Assembly (NCBI GenBank): GCA_017882655.1 | Contig: JADGPB010000074.1 | Location: 1 to 9,031 of the forward strand | Origin: Propionibacteriales bacterium | Lineage (GTDB): Bacteria > Actinomycetota > Actinomycetes > Propionibacteriales > Propionibacteriaceae | Direction of reading: 5' to 3' | DNA length: 9,031 nucleotides | In this document: positions 1 through 5,677 of the stretch, one piece after another | How positions within the stretch are numbered: position 1 is the first letter of the stretch | How the letters are laid out: every line of letters begins with the position of its first letter | The notes under the pieces: generated by a model | What the model was told of the DNA's origin: nothing | The model's database searches: none | What the model saw: the letters and a program-made list of their open reading frames with translations, nothing else | Made by a program: the position numbers and the translations under genes

Positions 1-1
1 C

Positions 2-316
2 GTCCACGTCCTCTTCACCGAGATCGCCCCGGCGCTCGCGGAGCGTGAGGGCGGCTACACCCGGATCACGAAGGTCGGCAACCGCAAGGGCGACAACGCC
101 CCCATGGCTGTCATCGAGATCGTGACCGAGTCCGTCGAAGAGGGTCGCAAGAACCGGGGTCGGGCCGCCAAGGCCGAGCCCAAGGCCGCCAAGGCGGAGC
201 CGAAGGCCAAGGCCGCGAAGCTCGTCGAGGAGACCAGCGAGCCCAATGCCGAGGAGCTCGTGACCGAGGACGACGCCGCTGTCGCGGAGAAGAACGAGGA
301 CGACACATCCGAGTGA
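2..316 (+). CDS. rplQ: 50S ribosomal protein L17, C-terminal part (5' end outside window)
   Basis: The reading frame is open from the left edge and ends at TGA 314-316. The first visible residues, VHVLFTEIAPALAEREGGYT, followed by RITKVGNRKGDNAPMAVIEI, are the conserved C-terminal half of bacterial L17, a protein of the large ribosomal subunit near the exit tunnel. After the conserved core comes an extension of roughly 50 residues. It opens with Lys/Ala/Pro/Glu repeats (KAEPKA occurs twice, about bases 170-219) and then turns strongly acidic (EDDAAVAEKNEDDTSE). Such tails are common in actinobacterial L17 and are probably disordered. The missing start should lie to the left, probably at the end of the rpoA ribosomal operon, which is inference. 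A hairpin terminator follows 16 bases after the stop. The family call is secure; only the N-terminus is unseen. Confidence 0.95.
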   Translation, partial: VHVLFTEIAPALAEREGGYTRITKVGNRKGDNAPMAVIEIVTESVEEGRKNRGRAAKAEPKAAKAEPKAKAAKLVEETSEPNAEELVTEDDAAVAEKNEDDTSE

Positions 317-332
317 TCTGAGTACGACGCAC

Positions 333-370
333 GCGGCGCTCCCGGCTTCGGGGGCGCCGCGTTCGCGTTT
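333..370 (+). terminator. Rho-independent-type terminator after rplQ
   Basis: An inverted repeat with arms 333-344 and 349-360 forms a 12-bp stem, including one T-G pair (340/353), closed by the four-base loop GCTT. It is followed by a T-containing stretch, GTTCGCGTTT. It begins 16 bases after the rplQ stop and ends before the putative -10 of the next gene, so it probably ends the ribosomal operon. The T-tract is poor, as is usual in high-GC actinobacteria. Confidence 0.75.
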
Positions 371-384
371 GCAGGCGGCGTCGC

Positions 385-390
385 TAGAGT
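385..390 (+). promoter_or_regulatory. Putative -10 element for a leaderless glycosyltransferase transcript
   Basis: TAGAGT fits the TANNNT pattern of actinobacterial -10 elements. Exactly six bases separate it from the GTG start at 397, so transcription would begin at or next to the start codon. There is no Shine-Dalgarno sequence before that GTG. No good -35 is visible (TTCGCG at 362-367 has the right spacing but little similarity). Confidence 0.45.
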
Positions 391-396
391 CGCCGG

Positions 397-1488
397 GTGC
401 GCATCGCTCAGTTGGCGAACTTCGTCGGGCCGACCTCAGGCGGCATGCGGCGCGCGATCGATCAGCTGGGCCAGCGCTATGTGACTGCGGGACACGAACG
501 GCTGCTGGTCATCCCCGGACCCGAGGATCGTGTGACCGAGAGCGCAGCGGGAATCGTCGCGCAGGTACGTGGCGTCCGGGTCACGGGCGGCTACAGGATC
601 ATCCTTGCCATGAGCGGAGTGCTCAAAGCCCTCGAGGACTTCGCGCCGACCTCGGTGGAGGTCTCCGACAAATGGACGCTCGCGGGGATCGGCCCCTGGG
701 CCCGGCGGCACCGTGCGGGCAGCATCCTGTTCAGCCATGAGCGGCTCGACGACATGGCGTCCGACTTCCTCCGACTGCCGGTGCGCCCCCTGGTCCACCT
801 GCGGAACCGCGCGCTGGCAAGGGACTTCGATCGCGTGGTGGTCACCACGCGGTACTCGGCAGGCGAGTGGGACGGTACGAGTGCGCGGCTGGTCACGGTT
901 CCTCTGGGCGTGGATCTCGACACGTTCCGGCCGCCGGCAGAGCGGTCGGACCCTGGCGCTGTGATTCGGCTGATCCATGCCGGCCGGATGTCGCGCGAGA
1001 AGTACCCACAGCTTGCGATCGCGGTAGCCGCCGAGCTCCACCGGCGAGGCGTGCCGGTGGAGCTCACCGTCGCCGGCACAGGCCCGCACCTCGCGTGGCT
1101 ACGGGAGCAGGCCGAGGAAGGGCCGGTGCGCTTCCTCGGGTACGTCGACGGGCGCGAGGAACTGGCCCGCCTGTACGGAGAGGCCGACATCTCGCTCTCG
1201 GTCGCGCCCACGGAGACGTTCGGGTTGGCGGTGCTGGAGGCCTTAGCGTGCGGGACGCCCGTTGTCACGGCCGACGTGGGCGGTGCCCGCGAGCTCGTCG
1301 ACGACAGCTGTGCAGAGTGGGGAGCGCCATGCGCGGCGGCCCTGGCCGATGCCGTACAGCGCTTGGGGACGCGGCTCGTCGACGACCCGCACAGCCTGCG
1401 TCAGGCGGCTCGTACGCGCGCCGAGCTGTACTCGTGGGACACGTCGGCGGCTCGGATGCTCGCGGTCCACGCGGAGGTCTCCGGGTAG
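397..1488 (+). CDS. GT4-family glycosyltransferase (GT-B fold)
   Basis: This 363-residue protein has the two-Rossmann-domain layout of retaining GT-B glycosyltransferases. The N-terminal domain opens with a beta strand (RIAQLANF) and the Gly-rich loop GPTSGGMRRAID (11-22), typical of GT4 enzymes. The C-terminal domain carries HAGRMSREKYP (194-204), with the R197/K202 pair expected to contact the sugar-nucleotide diphosphate. It also carries PTETFGLAVLEALACGTPVV (271-290), which holds the E-x7-E motif (E273, E281). There is no signal peptide or membrane segment, so it is probably cytosolic or membrane-associated. Related actinobacterial enzymes transfer mannose or other sugars to lipid or glycan acceptors, but donor and acceptor cannot be read from the sequence. 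The GTG start matches the conserved N-terminus and follows a putative -10 by six bases, suggesting a leaderless mRNA. It stands alone, convergent with the acetyltransferase. Confidence 0.88.
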   Translation: MRIAQLANFVGPTSGGMRRAIDQLGQRYVTAGHERLLVIPGPEDRVTESAAGIVAQVRGVRVTGGYRIILAMSGVLKALEDFAPTSVEVSDKWTLAGIGPWARRHRAGSILFSHERLDDMASDFLRLPVRPLVHLRNRALARDFDRVVVTTRYSAGEWDGTSARLVTVPLGVDLDTFRPPAERSDPGAVIRLIHAGRMSREKYPQLAIAVAAELHRRGVPVELTVAGTGPHLAWLREQAEEGPVRFLGYVDGREELARLYGEADISLSVAPTETFGLAVLEALACGTPVVTADVGGARELVDDSCAEWGAPCAAALADAVQRLGTRLVDDPHSLRQAARTRAELYSWDTSAARMLAVHAEVSG

Positions 1489-1501
1489 GGCGCACCGCCC
1501 T
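1487..1501. terminator. Small hairpin between convergent genes
   Basis: AGGGCG (1487-1492) and CGCCCT (1496-1501) form a 6-bp stem around a three-base loop. It overlaps the last bases of the glycosyltransferase stop codon and lies just before the stop of the opposing acetyltransferase (1507-1509). The only 18 bases between the genes hold this structure, so it may act in both directions. The stem is short and has no T-tract, hence the modest confidence. Confidence 0.4.
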
Positions 1502-1506
1502 GATCG

Positions 1507-2082
1507 TCAGCTGACCGGGCGCCACTCGGCGGCCAGCAACGCGTAGGCGTACCCGTCCAGCCAGCGGCCCGACCGGTGCAGGGAGTCGGACACGGTGTGC
1601 GCCTCCCGTCGCATCCCGAGCCGCTCCATGAGCCGCCACGATCCCGTGTTGTCGGCGAAGCAGTTCGCGACCACGCGGCGCAACCCGAGCTCTTCGAAGC
1701 AGATCCGCAGCATGGCGGCGACCGCCTCGCTGGCCAGGCCCTGACCGCCGTAGGAAGGGTCCAAGACCCAGCCGATCTCCGCCTGGACGCCGCGGGCGGC
1801 CTCCTTCACCTCGGTCTGCGCCCAGGGATCCTCGATGTGCAGGTAGAGGTCACCGATCACGACCCCTTCGTGCTCGACCGCCAGCGTCACGGCCAGACGA
1901 TGAGGATCCTCGAAGTACGCCGTGAACGCGTCCTCGTCCGCCGGTGCCGTGGTGATCCAGTCGTACACCTCGGGCAGCCTCCGGTAGCGCCACACCGCGG
2001 CCGCGTCCTCGGCGGTGACGCGGCGGATCAGCAACCTGGCCGTACGCGCCGGCCAGGTCACGTCTGCAAGCGTTCGGGACAC
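1507..2082 (-). CDS. GNAT N-acetyltransferase, RimJ/RimL type
   Basis: This 191-residue protein has the RimJ/RimL-type GNAT order. It begins with TARLLIRRVTAEDAAAVWRY (beta1-alpha1) and a variable acceptor-side region with several Trp and Asp residues. A central strand, EIGWVLDPSYGGQGLASEAV, follows, in which GGQGLA is the acetyl-CoA pyrophosphate-binding loop (R/Q-x-x-G-x-G/A). Next come LGLRRVVANCFADNTGSWRLMERLGM, the typical N-x-x-S-xx-L-x-E-x-x-G region, and a C-terminal tail rich in aromatic residues. It would move acetyl from acetyl-CoA to an amine. Relatives act on protein N-termini, antibiotics or small amines, so the substrate is open. The start is GTG at 2080-2082, without a Shine-Dalgarno sequence but with a -10-like CATACT six bases upstream. 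A second GTG seven codons in is a less likely alternative. It lies downstream of sodA on the same strand but is separated by a strong hairpin, so it probably has its own transcript. Confidence 0.88.
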   Translation of the reverse strand: MSRTLADVTWPARTARLLIRRVTAEDAAAVWRYRRLPEVYDWITTAPADEDAFTAYFEDPHRLAVTLAVEHEGVVIGDLYLHIEDPWAQTEVKEAARGVQAEIGWVLDPSYGGQGLASEAVAAMLRICFEELGLRRVVANCFADNTGSWRLMERLGMRREAHTVSDSLHRSGRWLDGYAYALLAAEWRPVS

Positions 2083-2088
2083 CCGCGC

Positions 2089-2094
2089 AGTATG
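2089..2094 (-). promoter_or_regulatory. Possible -10 for leaderless acetyltransferase transcript
   Basis: Read on the minus strand the hexamer is CATACT. It matches the A at position 2 and T at position 6 of TANNNT but not the first T. Six bases separate it from the GTG start, the same spacing as upstream of the glycosyltransferase. No -35 is recognisable at the usual distance, where the sodA terminator hairpin lies. Confidence 0.3.
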
Positions 2095-2112
2095 CCAAAC
2101 TCCCCGGACAAC

Positions 2113-2153
2113 GATCGAGGCCGGAACGCTGCGTAAGCGTCCCGGCCTCGATC
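2113..2153 (-). terminator. Long hairpin terminator after sodA
   Basis: Arms 2113-2130 and 2136-2153 pair over 18 positions with a single wobble/mismatch, around a five-base loop (GCGTA). The outer 12 bp (GATCGAGGCCGG with CCGGCCTCGATC) are perfect. It begins six bases beyond the sodA stop codon, which is ideal for a terminator on the minus strand. No T-run follows on that strand (GTTGTCC). It should insulate the acetyltransferase gene, whose GTG start lies 30 bases further on. Confidence 0.8.
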
Positions 2154-2159
2154 AGTCGG

Positions 2160-2777
2160 TCAGATCAAGCCGGCGGTCTGGGTCACAGCGCGGTCGTACC
2201 GGGCCTGGACGTCGGCCCAGTTGACGACGTTCCACCACGCCTTCGCGTAGTCGGCCTTCACGTTCTTGTACTGCAGGTAGAACGCGTGCTCCCACATGTC
2301 GAGCTGGAGCAGCGGCACCTGGCCCGCGGGCAGGTTGCCCTGCTGGTCGTACAGCTGGTTGATGTTGAGGCGCCCACCGAGGGTGTCCCAGACGAGCATC
2401 GCCCAGCCGGAGCCCTGGATGCCGTTGGCCGTCTCGGAGAAGTGGCGCTGGAACTTGGCGAAGCCGCCGAACGTCTCCGCAACCGCCGAGGCGAGGGAAC
2501 CCGTGGGCTCGCCGCCGCCGTCCGGCGACATGTTCTTCCAGAAGACCGAGTGGTTGATGTGGCCACCGAGGTGGAACGCGAGGTCCTTCTCGAGCTTGTT
2601 CACCGCGGCGAAGTCGTCCTTGTCACGCGCTTCGGCGAGCTTCTCGAGAGCCGTGTTCGCGCCCACCACGTACGCGGCGTGGTGCTTGCTGTGGTGCAGC
2701 TCCATGATCTCGCCGCTGATGTGCGGGGCCAGTGCGCCGTAGTCGTAGTCGAGATCGGGCAGGGTGTAGACAGCCAT
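2160..2777 (-). CDS. sodA: Superoxide dismutase, Fe/Mn family
   Basis: This 205-residue enzyme converts superoxide to oxygen and hydrogen peroxide. The alpha-hairpin domain holds MELHHSKHHAAYV with ligand H28 and FHLGGHINHSVFW with ligand H76. The C-terminal domain holds LDMWEHAFYLQYKNVK with ligands D160 and H164. Numbering coincides with the Mycobacterium tuberculosis enzyme. Residue 145, where that iron enzyme has His, is Gln here (YDQQGN). Together with the Gly-Gly before H73, this resembles manganese-type enzymes, so Mn or cambialistic use is plausible but not proven; sodF-type iron enzymes of streptomycetes are also close. The length is typical. The ATG start is fixed by a strong Shine-Dalgarno at 2782-2790. 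No signal peptide is seen, though actinobacterial relatives can be exported without one. It appears monocistronic, between a divergent promoter region and an 18-bp terminator hairpin. Confidence 0.96.
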   Translation of the reverse strand: MAVYTLPDLDYDYGALAPHISGEIMELHHSKHHAAYVVGANTALEKLAEARDKDDFAAVNKLEKDLAFHLGGHINHSVFWKNMSPDGGGEPTGSLASAVAETFGGFAKFQRHFSETANGIQGSGWAMLVWDTLGGRLNINQLYDQQGNLPAGQVPLLQLDMWEHAFYLQYKNVKADYAKAWWNVVNWADVQARYDRAVTQTAGLI

Positions 2778-2781
2778 GTTG

Positions 2782-2790
2782 TCTCCTTCT
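2782..2790 (-). promoter_or_regulatory. Ribosome binding site of sodA
   Basis: On the minus strand AGAAGGAGA ends four bases before the ATG of sodA (2775-2777). It is the strongest Shine-Dalgarno in the window and contrasts with the leaderless-looking genes around it, consistent with high expression. Confidence 0.8.
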
Positions 2791-2827
2791 AGCTTCGGTT
2801 TTCGTCGGTGTCTGGGGTTCTCTACGT

Positions 2828-2833
2828 TCTATA
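2828..2833 (-). promoter_or_regulatory. Putative sodA -10 element
   Basis: TATAGA on the minus strand lies about 50 bases upstream of the sodA start, leaving a normal 5' leader with the ribosome binding site. A TTGTCC hexamer (2846-2851) resembles a -35 but is only 12 bases away, which is too close. A usual-distance -35 would fall beyond the 2845-2860 inverted repeat. Confidence 0.4.
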
Positions 2834-2844
2834 CCCATCTGTTG

Positions 2845-2860
2845 GGGACAACCCTGTCCC
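2845..2860. repeat. Inverted repeat GGGACA-n4-TGTCCC in sodA promoter region
   Basis: Six-base perfect arms flank a four-base spacer (ACCC). The repeat lies just upstream of the putative sodA -10, in the position of a repressor or activator site. It does not resemble a Fur-family or Nur box that I would recognise, and an arm of six bases can arise by chance in GC-rich DNA, so an operator role is only a suggestion. Confidence 0.3.
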
Positions 2861-2900
2861 GGGCGGGGCTATTCCTCCAGTCCTTGCGGGCGTTCCAGGC

Positions 2901-2937
2901 AGTGGATCGTGCGCTTTCATCCACTAACGGGGCCCCG
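2901..2937. repeat. Palindromic cluster upstream of ABC exporter genes
   Basis: AGTGGAT (2901-2907) and ATCCACT (2919-2925) are perfect 7-base inverted arms around an 11-base spacer. Immediately after lies the 10-base palindrome CGGGGCCCCG (2928-2937). A shorter GCCT-A-AGGC follows at 2944-2952. They sit 25-76 bases upstream of the ABC ATPase start within the divergent region, and could be operator sites or a hairpin. No regulator gene is adjacent to suggest a binding protein. Confidence 0.35.
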
Positions 2938-2963
2938 GCTATCGCCTAAGGCACGGTCGGGTG

Positions 2964-2969
2964 TTCAAT
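2964..2969 (+). promoter_or_regulatory. Weak -10-like element before ABC ATPase
   Basis: TTCAAT precedes the GTG start at 2977 by seven bases, and no Shine-Dalgarno is visible (CAATTCGGCCT). Position mimics the other leaderless candidates in the window, but the hexamer lacks the conserved A at position 2. Confidence 0.25.
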
Positions 2970-2976
2970 TCGGCCT

Positions 2977-3732
2977 GTGCCAGCACTTCGGGTCACCGAC
3001 CTCGTCAAGACGTACGGTGACAAGCGTGCGGTGGACGGACTCTCGCTGCTCGTGCCCGCCGGATCGATGTACGGACTCGTTGGCCCCAACGGTGCGGGCA
3101 AGACGACGACGCTCTCGATGGTCACCGGTCTGCTGCGTCCTGACTCGGGAACCGTCGAGGTGCTCGGCCATGACGTGTGGTCGGATCCCGTGGCGGCCAA
3201 GTCTCTGATCGGCGTGCTCCCCGACGGGCTCCACGTCTTCGACCGGCTCAGCGGGCGGGAGCTCATCCGCTACGTGGCCCTGCTGCGCGGGCTGGACCGG
3301 CGGGTCGCCGAGGCCCGGGCCGAGGAGCTGTTGAGCGCGTTGGGCCTCGCGGACGACGCGGAGCTCCTCGTGTGCGACTACTCGGCGGGCATGACGAAGA
3401 AGATCGGTCTCGCGTGCGCACTGGTCCACGCGCCTCGGCTGCTCATCCTCGACGAACCGTTCGAATCGGTCGACCCCGTGTCCGGCGACATGATCCGGCA
3501 GATCCTCAAGGCGTTCGTGTCGTCGGGCGGCACCGTGCTGCTGTCGAGCCACGTCATGGAGATCGTGGAGGCGCTGTGCGACTCCCTCGCCATCGTCCTC
3601 CACGGGCGCGTACTGGCAGCGGGAACCCTAGGCGACGTACGCCAGGGGGACAGCCTCACCGAACGGTTCCTTGACCTGGTCGGCGCTCGTCACCTCGAGT
3701 CGGAGTCGCTGGCGTGGTTGCACTCCTCGTAG
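2977..3732 (+). CDS. ABC transporter ATP-binding protein (ABC-2-type exporter)
   Basis: This 251-residue nucleotide-binding domain powers the membrane protein encoded next to it. Walker A is GPNGAGKTT (36-44), Walker B is RLLILDEP (154-161) with catalytic E160, and the switch histidine is H192 in LSSH. The region after Walker B, FESVDPVSG, replaces the commoner TNGLDP and marks a distinct actinobacterial exporter subgroup. Two motifs are unusual. The signature is YSAGM (135-139) instead of LSGGQ, and the Q-loop position reads GVLPDG (79-84), with no glutamine. Both deviations occur in some drug/lipid-type ABC-2 ATPases, so activity is still expected. The GTG start fits the conserved N-terminus (LRVTDLVKTYG). 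The 3' end overlaps the permease gene by 19 bases, implying a shared transcript. The substrate cannot be inferred; efflux of a small hydrophobic compound is one possibility. Confidence 0.92.
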   Translation: MPALRVTDLVKTYGDKRAVDGLSLLVPAGSMYGLVGPNGAGKTTTLSMVTGLLRPDSGTVEVLGHDVWSDPVAAKSLIGVLPDGLHVFDRLSGRELIRYVALLRGLDRRVAEARAEELLSALGLADDAELLVCDYSAGMTKKIGLACALVHAPRLLILDEPFESVDPVSGDMIRQILKAFVSSGGTVLLSSHVMEIVEALCDSLAIVLHGRVLAAGTLGDVRQGDSLTERFLDLVGARHLESESLAWLHSS

Positions 3733-5315
3733 GGCTCCGGTTCCGCCTGCTGCGGCGCAGCCTCGCGGGCCCGAGCCGGCACCGGGTCGCGGTGGCCGCG
3801 GTCGCGATCGTGTCACTCCTCTTCACGGCGCCCGTCTGCCTCGTGCTGCTCGTCCTCGGCGGAACTGATCTCGTCATGGCACGGGCGGTGACCGTACTGA
3901 TCGGCTTCTCGCTCATGCTCGCCTGGGTCTGGCTGCCGCTGGTCCTCACCGGCACCGACGACGCGCTCTCGCCGGGCCGGTTCGCGCTGCTGCCCCTCTC
4001 CGCCTTCAGACTCCTGCCTGGCCTGTACGTCGCCGGCCTGATCGGTCTCGGCTCCGCCTTGTCGATCCTCGTGGCGCTGTGCAGCGTCGTCGGCTGGACT
4101 AGGAGCGTTCCCACGTTCATCGCCGCAGTGGTGGGCGCCCTGCTCGGGGTGCTCACCGCGACGCTCATCCCGCACGTGCTCACCACCGCGTTCGCCGGCG
4201 CGCTCGGTTCACGCCGGTTCCGGGACCTCACCGGCCTCGCTGTGGTGGGGTTCGCGGTCGGCATCACCATCGTCATGCAGCTGGCCAGCTCGGCGATCTC
4301 CCACACCGACGGTCCGGAAGCGGTCATGGCCGCCCTAGATCACGCCGCCACCGTGCTGTCGTGGACCCCGTTCGGTGCCGCATGGGTGCTGCCGGCCGAT
4401 GTGGCACAGGGCAATATGGCGGCTGCGCTCGGTCATGCTGCGCTGGCTGTGGGCACCCTTGCAGCACTCGTCGTGGGCTGGTGGGCCGCCCTTCGGCGAG
4501 CCCTCACCACACCCCTCGAGGTGCCCGACGTCGTGGTCCGCGTGACTCGGGAGAGCGCGATCGACCGATGGTTCTCCGGGTCGACGACGGCCGTCATCGC
4601 AGGCCGGTTGCTCCGCTACTACCGTCGGGACCCGCGTCGTCTGCTGTCGGTCTTCTCGATGATGCTGGCGCCGGTACTCGTGGGCGTCTCGGTCGCTGGG
4701 GTCAATGCCGCCGGTGGCCGCGCCGGGGGCATCTCGCTGCTGCTCGTCGCGCCGTTCCTCGGTCTCCTGCTCGGACCGACCTTGGCGTTCGACATCTCGT
4801 ACGACGACAGCGCCCTGTGGACCCACCTCACCACGTCAGTGAAGGGCTGGGAGGACAGGCTGGGCCGGCTCGTCGGGTTCAGCACCATCGCGCTGCCCAT
4901 CGTGGCCCTCGTCCTTCTCATGGGGGTGCTGTCGACCGGCTCCGAGAACCTGCTCCCGTTCGGCGCGGCGACCATCGCGGTGACCGGCGCCTCGCTCGGG
5001 GTCGGGTCGCACCTCGGCAGCATCATCCAGGTCCCTGTCCCGCCACCAGGCAGCAACCCGTTCGGCAAGGGCTCAGGCGGCGGACCGCTGTCGATCGTCG
5101 TGAGCCTGCTGACGGTTGTGCTCGCGTTGCTCGTGGCCGCACCGGCGCTGGCGGTCGCAGCCCTGTCGTACAGCTACAGGTGGGCCGTGTACGCGACGAT
5201 GCCGATCGCGCTCATCACTGCTGCGGCCGTGATCGTGTGGGGCGTCGTCATCGGTGGCCGGCGCCTCGATCGCCGCTGGCCGGAGGTGCTCCGAGAGGTC
5301 ACCTACACGGGCTGA
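3714..5315 (+). CDS. ABC exporter permease, large, about 12 membrane segments
   Basis: This 533-residue integral membrane protein has hydrophobic segments at roughly residues 25-50, 56-80, 97-125, 132-157, 171-192, 237-260, 312-332, 338-358, 388-406, 414-432, 460-484 and 491-515. The plan is two halves of about six segments each, joined by a charged cytosolic stretch (260-310, including RRALTTPLEVPDVVVRVTRE). The halves look like an old duplication: each opens with an Arg-rich GLRFRLLRRS or GRLLRYYRRDPRR motif, then a DD-containing loop followed by a charged segment entering a membrane helix. One polypeptide could therefore supply a whole exporter pore with two copies of the ATPase. PPPGSNPFGKGSGGG (443-457) is a flexible loop. 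The GTG start overlaps the ATPase gene by 19 bases, with a modest GGAG eight bases before it. Substrate is unknown. Assignment as permease rests on hydrophobicity and gene pairing. Confidence 0.85.
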   Translation: MVALLVGLRFRLLRRSLAGPSRHRVAVAAVAIVSLLFTAPVCLVLLVLGGTDLVMARAVTVLIGFSLMLAWVWLPLVLTGTDDALSPGRFALLPLSAFRLLPGLYVAGLIGLGSALSILVALCSVVGWTRSVPTFIAAVVGALLGVLTATLIPHVLTTAFAGALGSRRFRDLTGLAVVGFAVGITIVMQLASSAISHTDGPEAVMAALDHAATVLSWTPFGAAWVLPADVAQGNMAAALGHAALAVGTLAALVVGWWAALRRALTTPLEVPDVVVRVTRESAIDRWFSGSTTAVIAGRLLRYYRRDPRRLLSVFSMMLAPVLVGVSVAGVNAAGGRAGGISLLLVAPFLGLLLGPTLAFDISYDDSALWTHLTTSVKGWEDRLGRLVGFSTIALPIVALVLLMGVLSTGSENLLPFGAATIAVTGASLGVGSHLGSIIQVPVPPPGSNPFGKGSGGGPLSIVVSLLTVVLALLVAAPALAVAALSYSYRWAVYATMPIALITAAAVIVWGVVIGGRRLDRRWPEVLREVTYTG

Positions 5316-5324
5316 GACAGCCGT

Positions 5325-5354
5325 GAGGGCGCCGACCGTAGGATCGGCGCCCTC
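5325..5354. terminator. Bidirectional hairpin terminator between convergent genes
   Basis: GAGGGCGCCGA (5325-5335) and TCGGCGCCCTC (5344-5354) pair perfectly over 11 bp around an eight-base loop. The hairpin begins nine bases after the permease stop (5313-5315) and lies 13 bases beyond the stop of the opposing small gene (5368-5370). One structure can therefore end transcription from both sides. Neither strand has a T-run. Confidence 0.75.
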
Positions 5355-5367
5355 TCCGGTGTCAGCG

Positions 5368-5619
5368 TCAGCTGGTGGCCTCGTCGGCCGCGTGGGGCAC
5401 GGTTCCGGCGGCACCGTCCGCGACCTCGTTCGCCTTGTCGGCGACATCGGCAGCGCTGTCCTTCACCGCATCGGCGGCGTCACCGTGGAACACTTCCTCG
5501 ACCTTGTCCTTGGCCCCTTCGTACAGGTCGCCGGCCTTGTCCTTCGCGTCCTCGAAGACATCCTTAGCGTCGTCCAGCAGCTCGGCAGCCTTCGCCTTCA
5601 GCTCATCAGCGAATCCCAT
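5368..5619 (-). CDS. Small LEA-like amphipathic protein, function unknown
   Basis: This 83-residue protein is very rich in Ala, Asp, Lys and Glu, with no Cys and a single Met. It has no signal peptide or membrane segment. The central part shows an 11-residue period: AKDKAGDLYEG (26-36) is followed directly by AKDKVEEVFHG (37-47), preceded by the related AKDVFED. This is the pattern of group-3 late-embryogenesis-abundant proteins and other stress-linked amphipathic helices. The C-terminal half continues with Ala/Asp-rich helix-like sequence (ADAVKDSAADVADKANEVAD). Desiccation or osmotic protection, or a CsbD/YtxH-like stress role, is a guess from composition only. ATG 5617-5619 is chosen because AAGGAG sits five bases before it. 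The frame stays open further upstream but there overlaps the methyltransferase. It follows that gene by 58 bases and may be on the same transcript or have its own promoter. Confidence 0.8.
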   Translation of the reverse strand: MGFADELKAKAAELLDDAKDVFEDAKDKAGDLYEGAKDKVEEVFHGDAADAVKDSAADVADKANEVADGAAGTVPHAADEATS

Positions 5620-5624
5620 GTGTG

Positions 5625-5630
5625 CTCCTT
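5625..5630 (-). promoter_or_regulatory. Ribosome binding site of the LEA-like gene
   Basis: AAGGAG on the minus strand, five bases before ATG 5617-5619. It decides the start, because the same frame remains open upstream and could be mistaken for a longer protein of about 215 residues. Confidence 0.75.
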
Positions 5631-5677
5631 GTGGCCCGGTGGTGACCGCCGCAGACCGGCAAGTCATCCGTGTCCGT

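Noticed and set aside
1506..1515. Palindrome GTCAGCTGAC at the acetyltransferase stop codon
   Set aside because: Ten bases, partly coding, no partner sites; the adjacent 1487-1501 hairpin is a better candidate for a terminator.
2286..2792. Plus-strand open frame antisense to sodA
   Set aside because: Mirror of a strongly coding gene; no ribosome binding site and no recognisable protein features.
2846..2851. TTGTCC as the -35 of sodA
   Set aside because: Only 12 bases separate it from the TATAGA hexamer; a usable spacing is 16-19.
4361..5326. Open frame of 321 codons overlapping the permease gene
   Set aside because: Arg/Gly/His-rich shadow frame of the permease with no domain or start signal.
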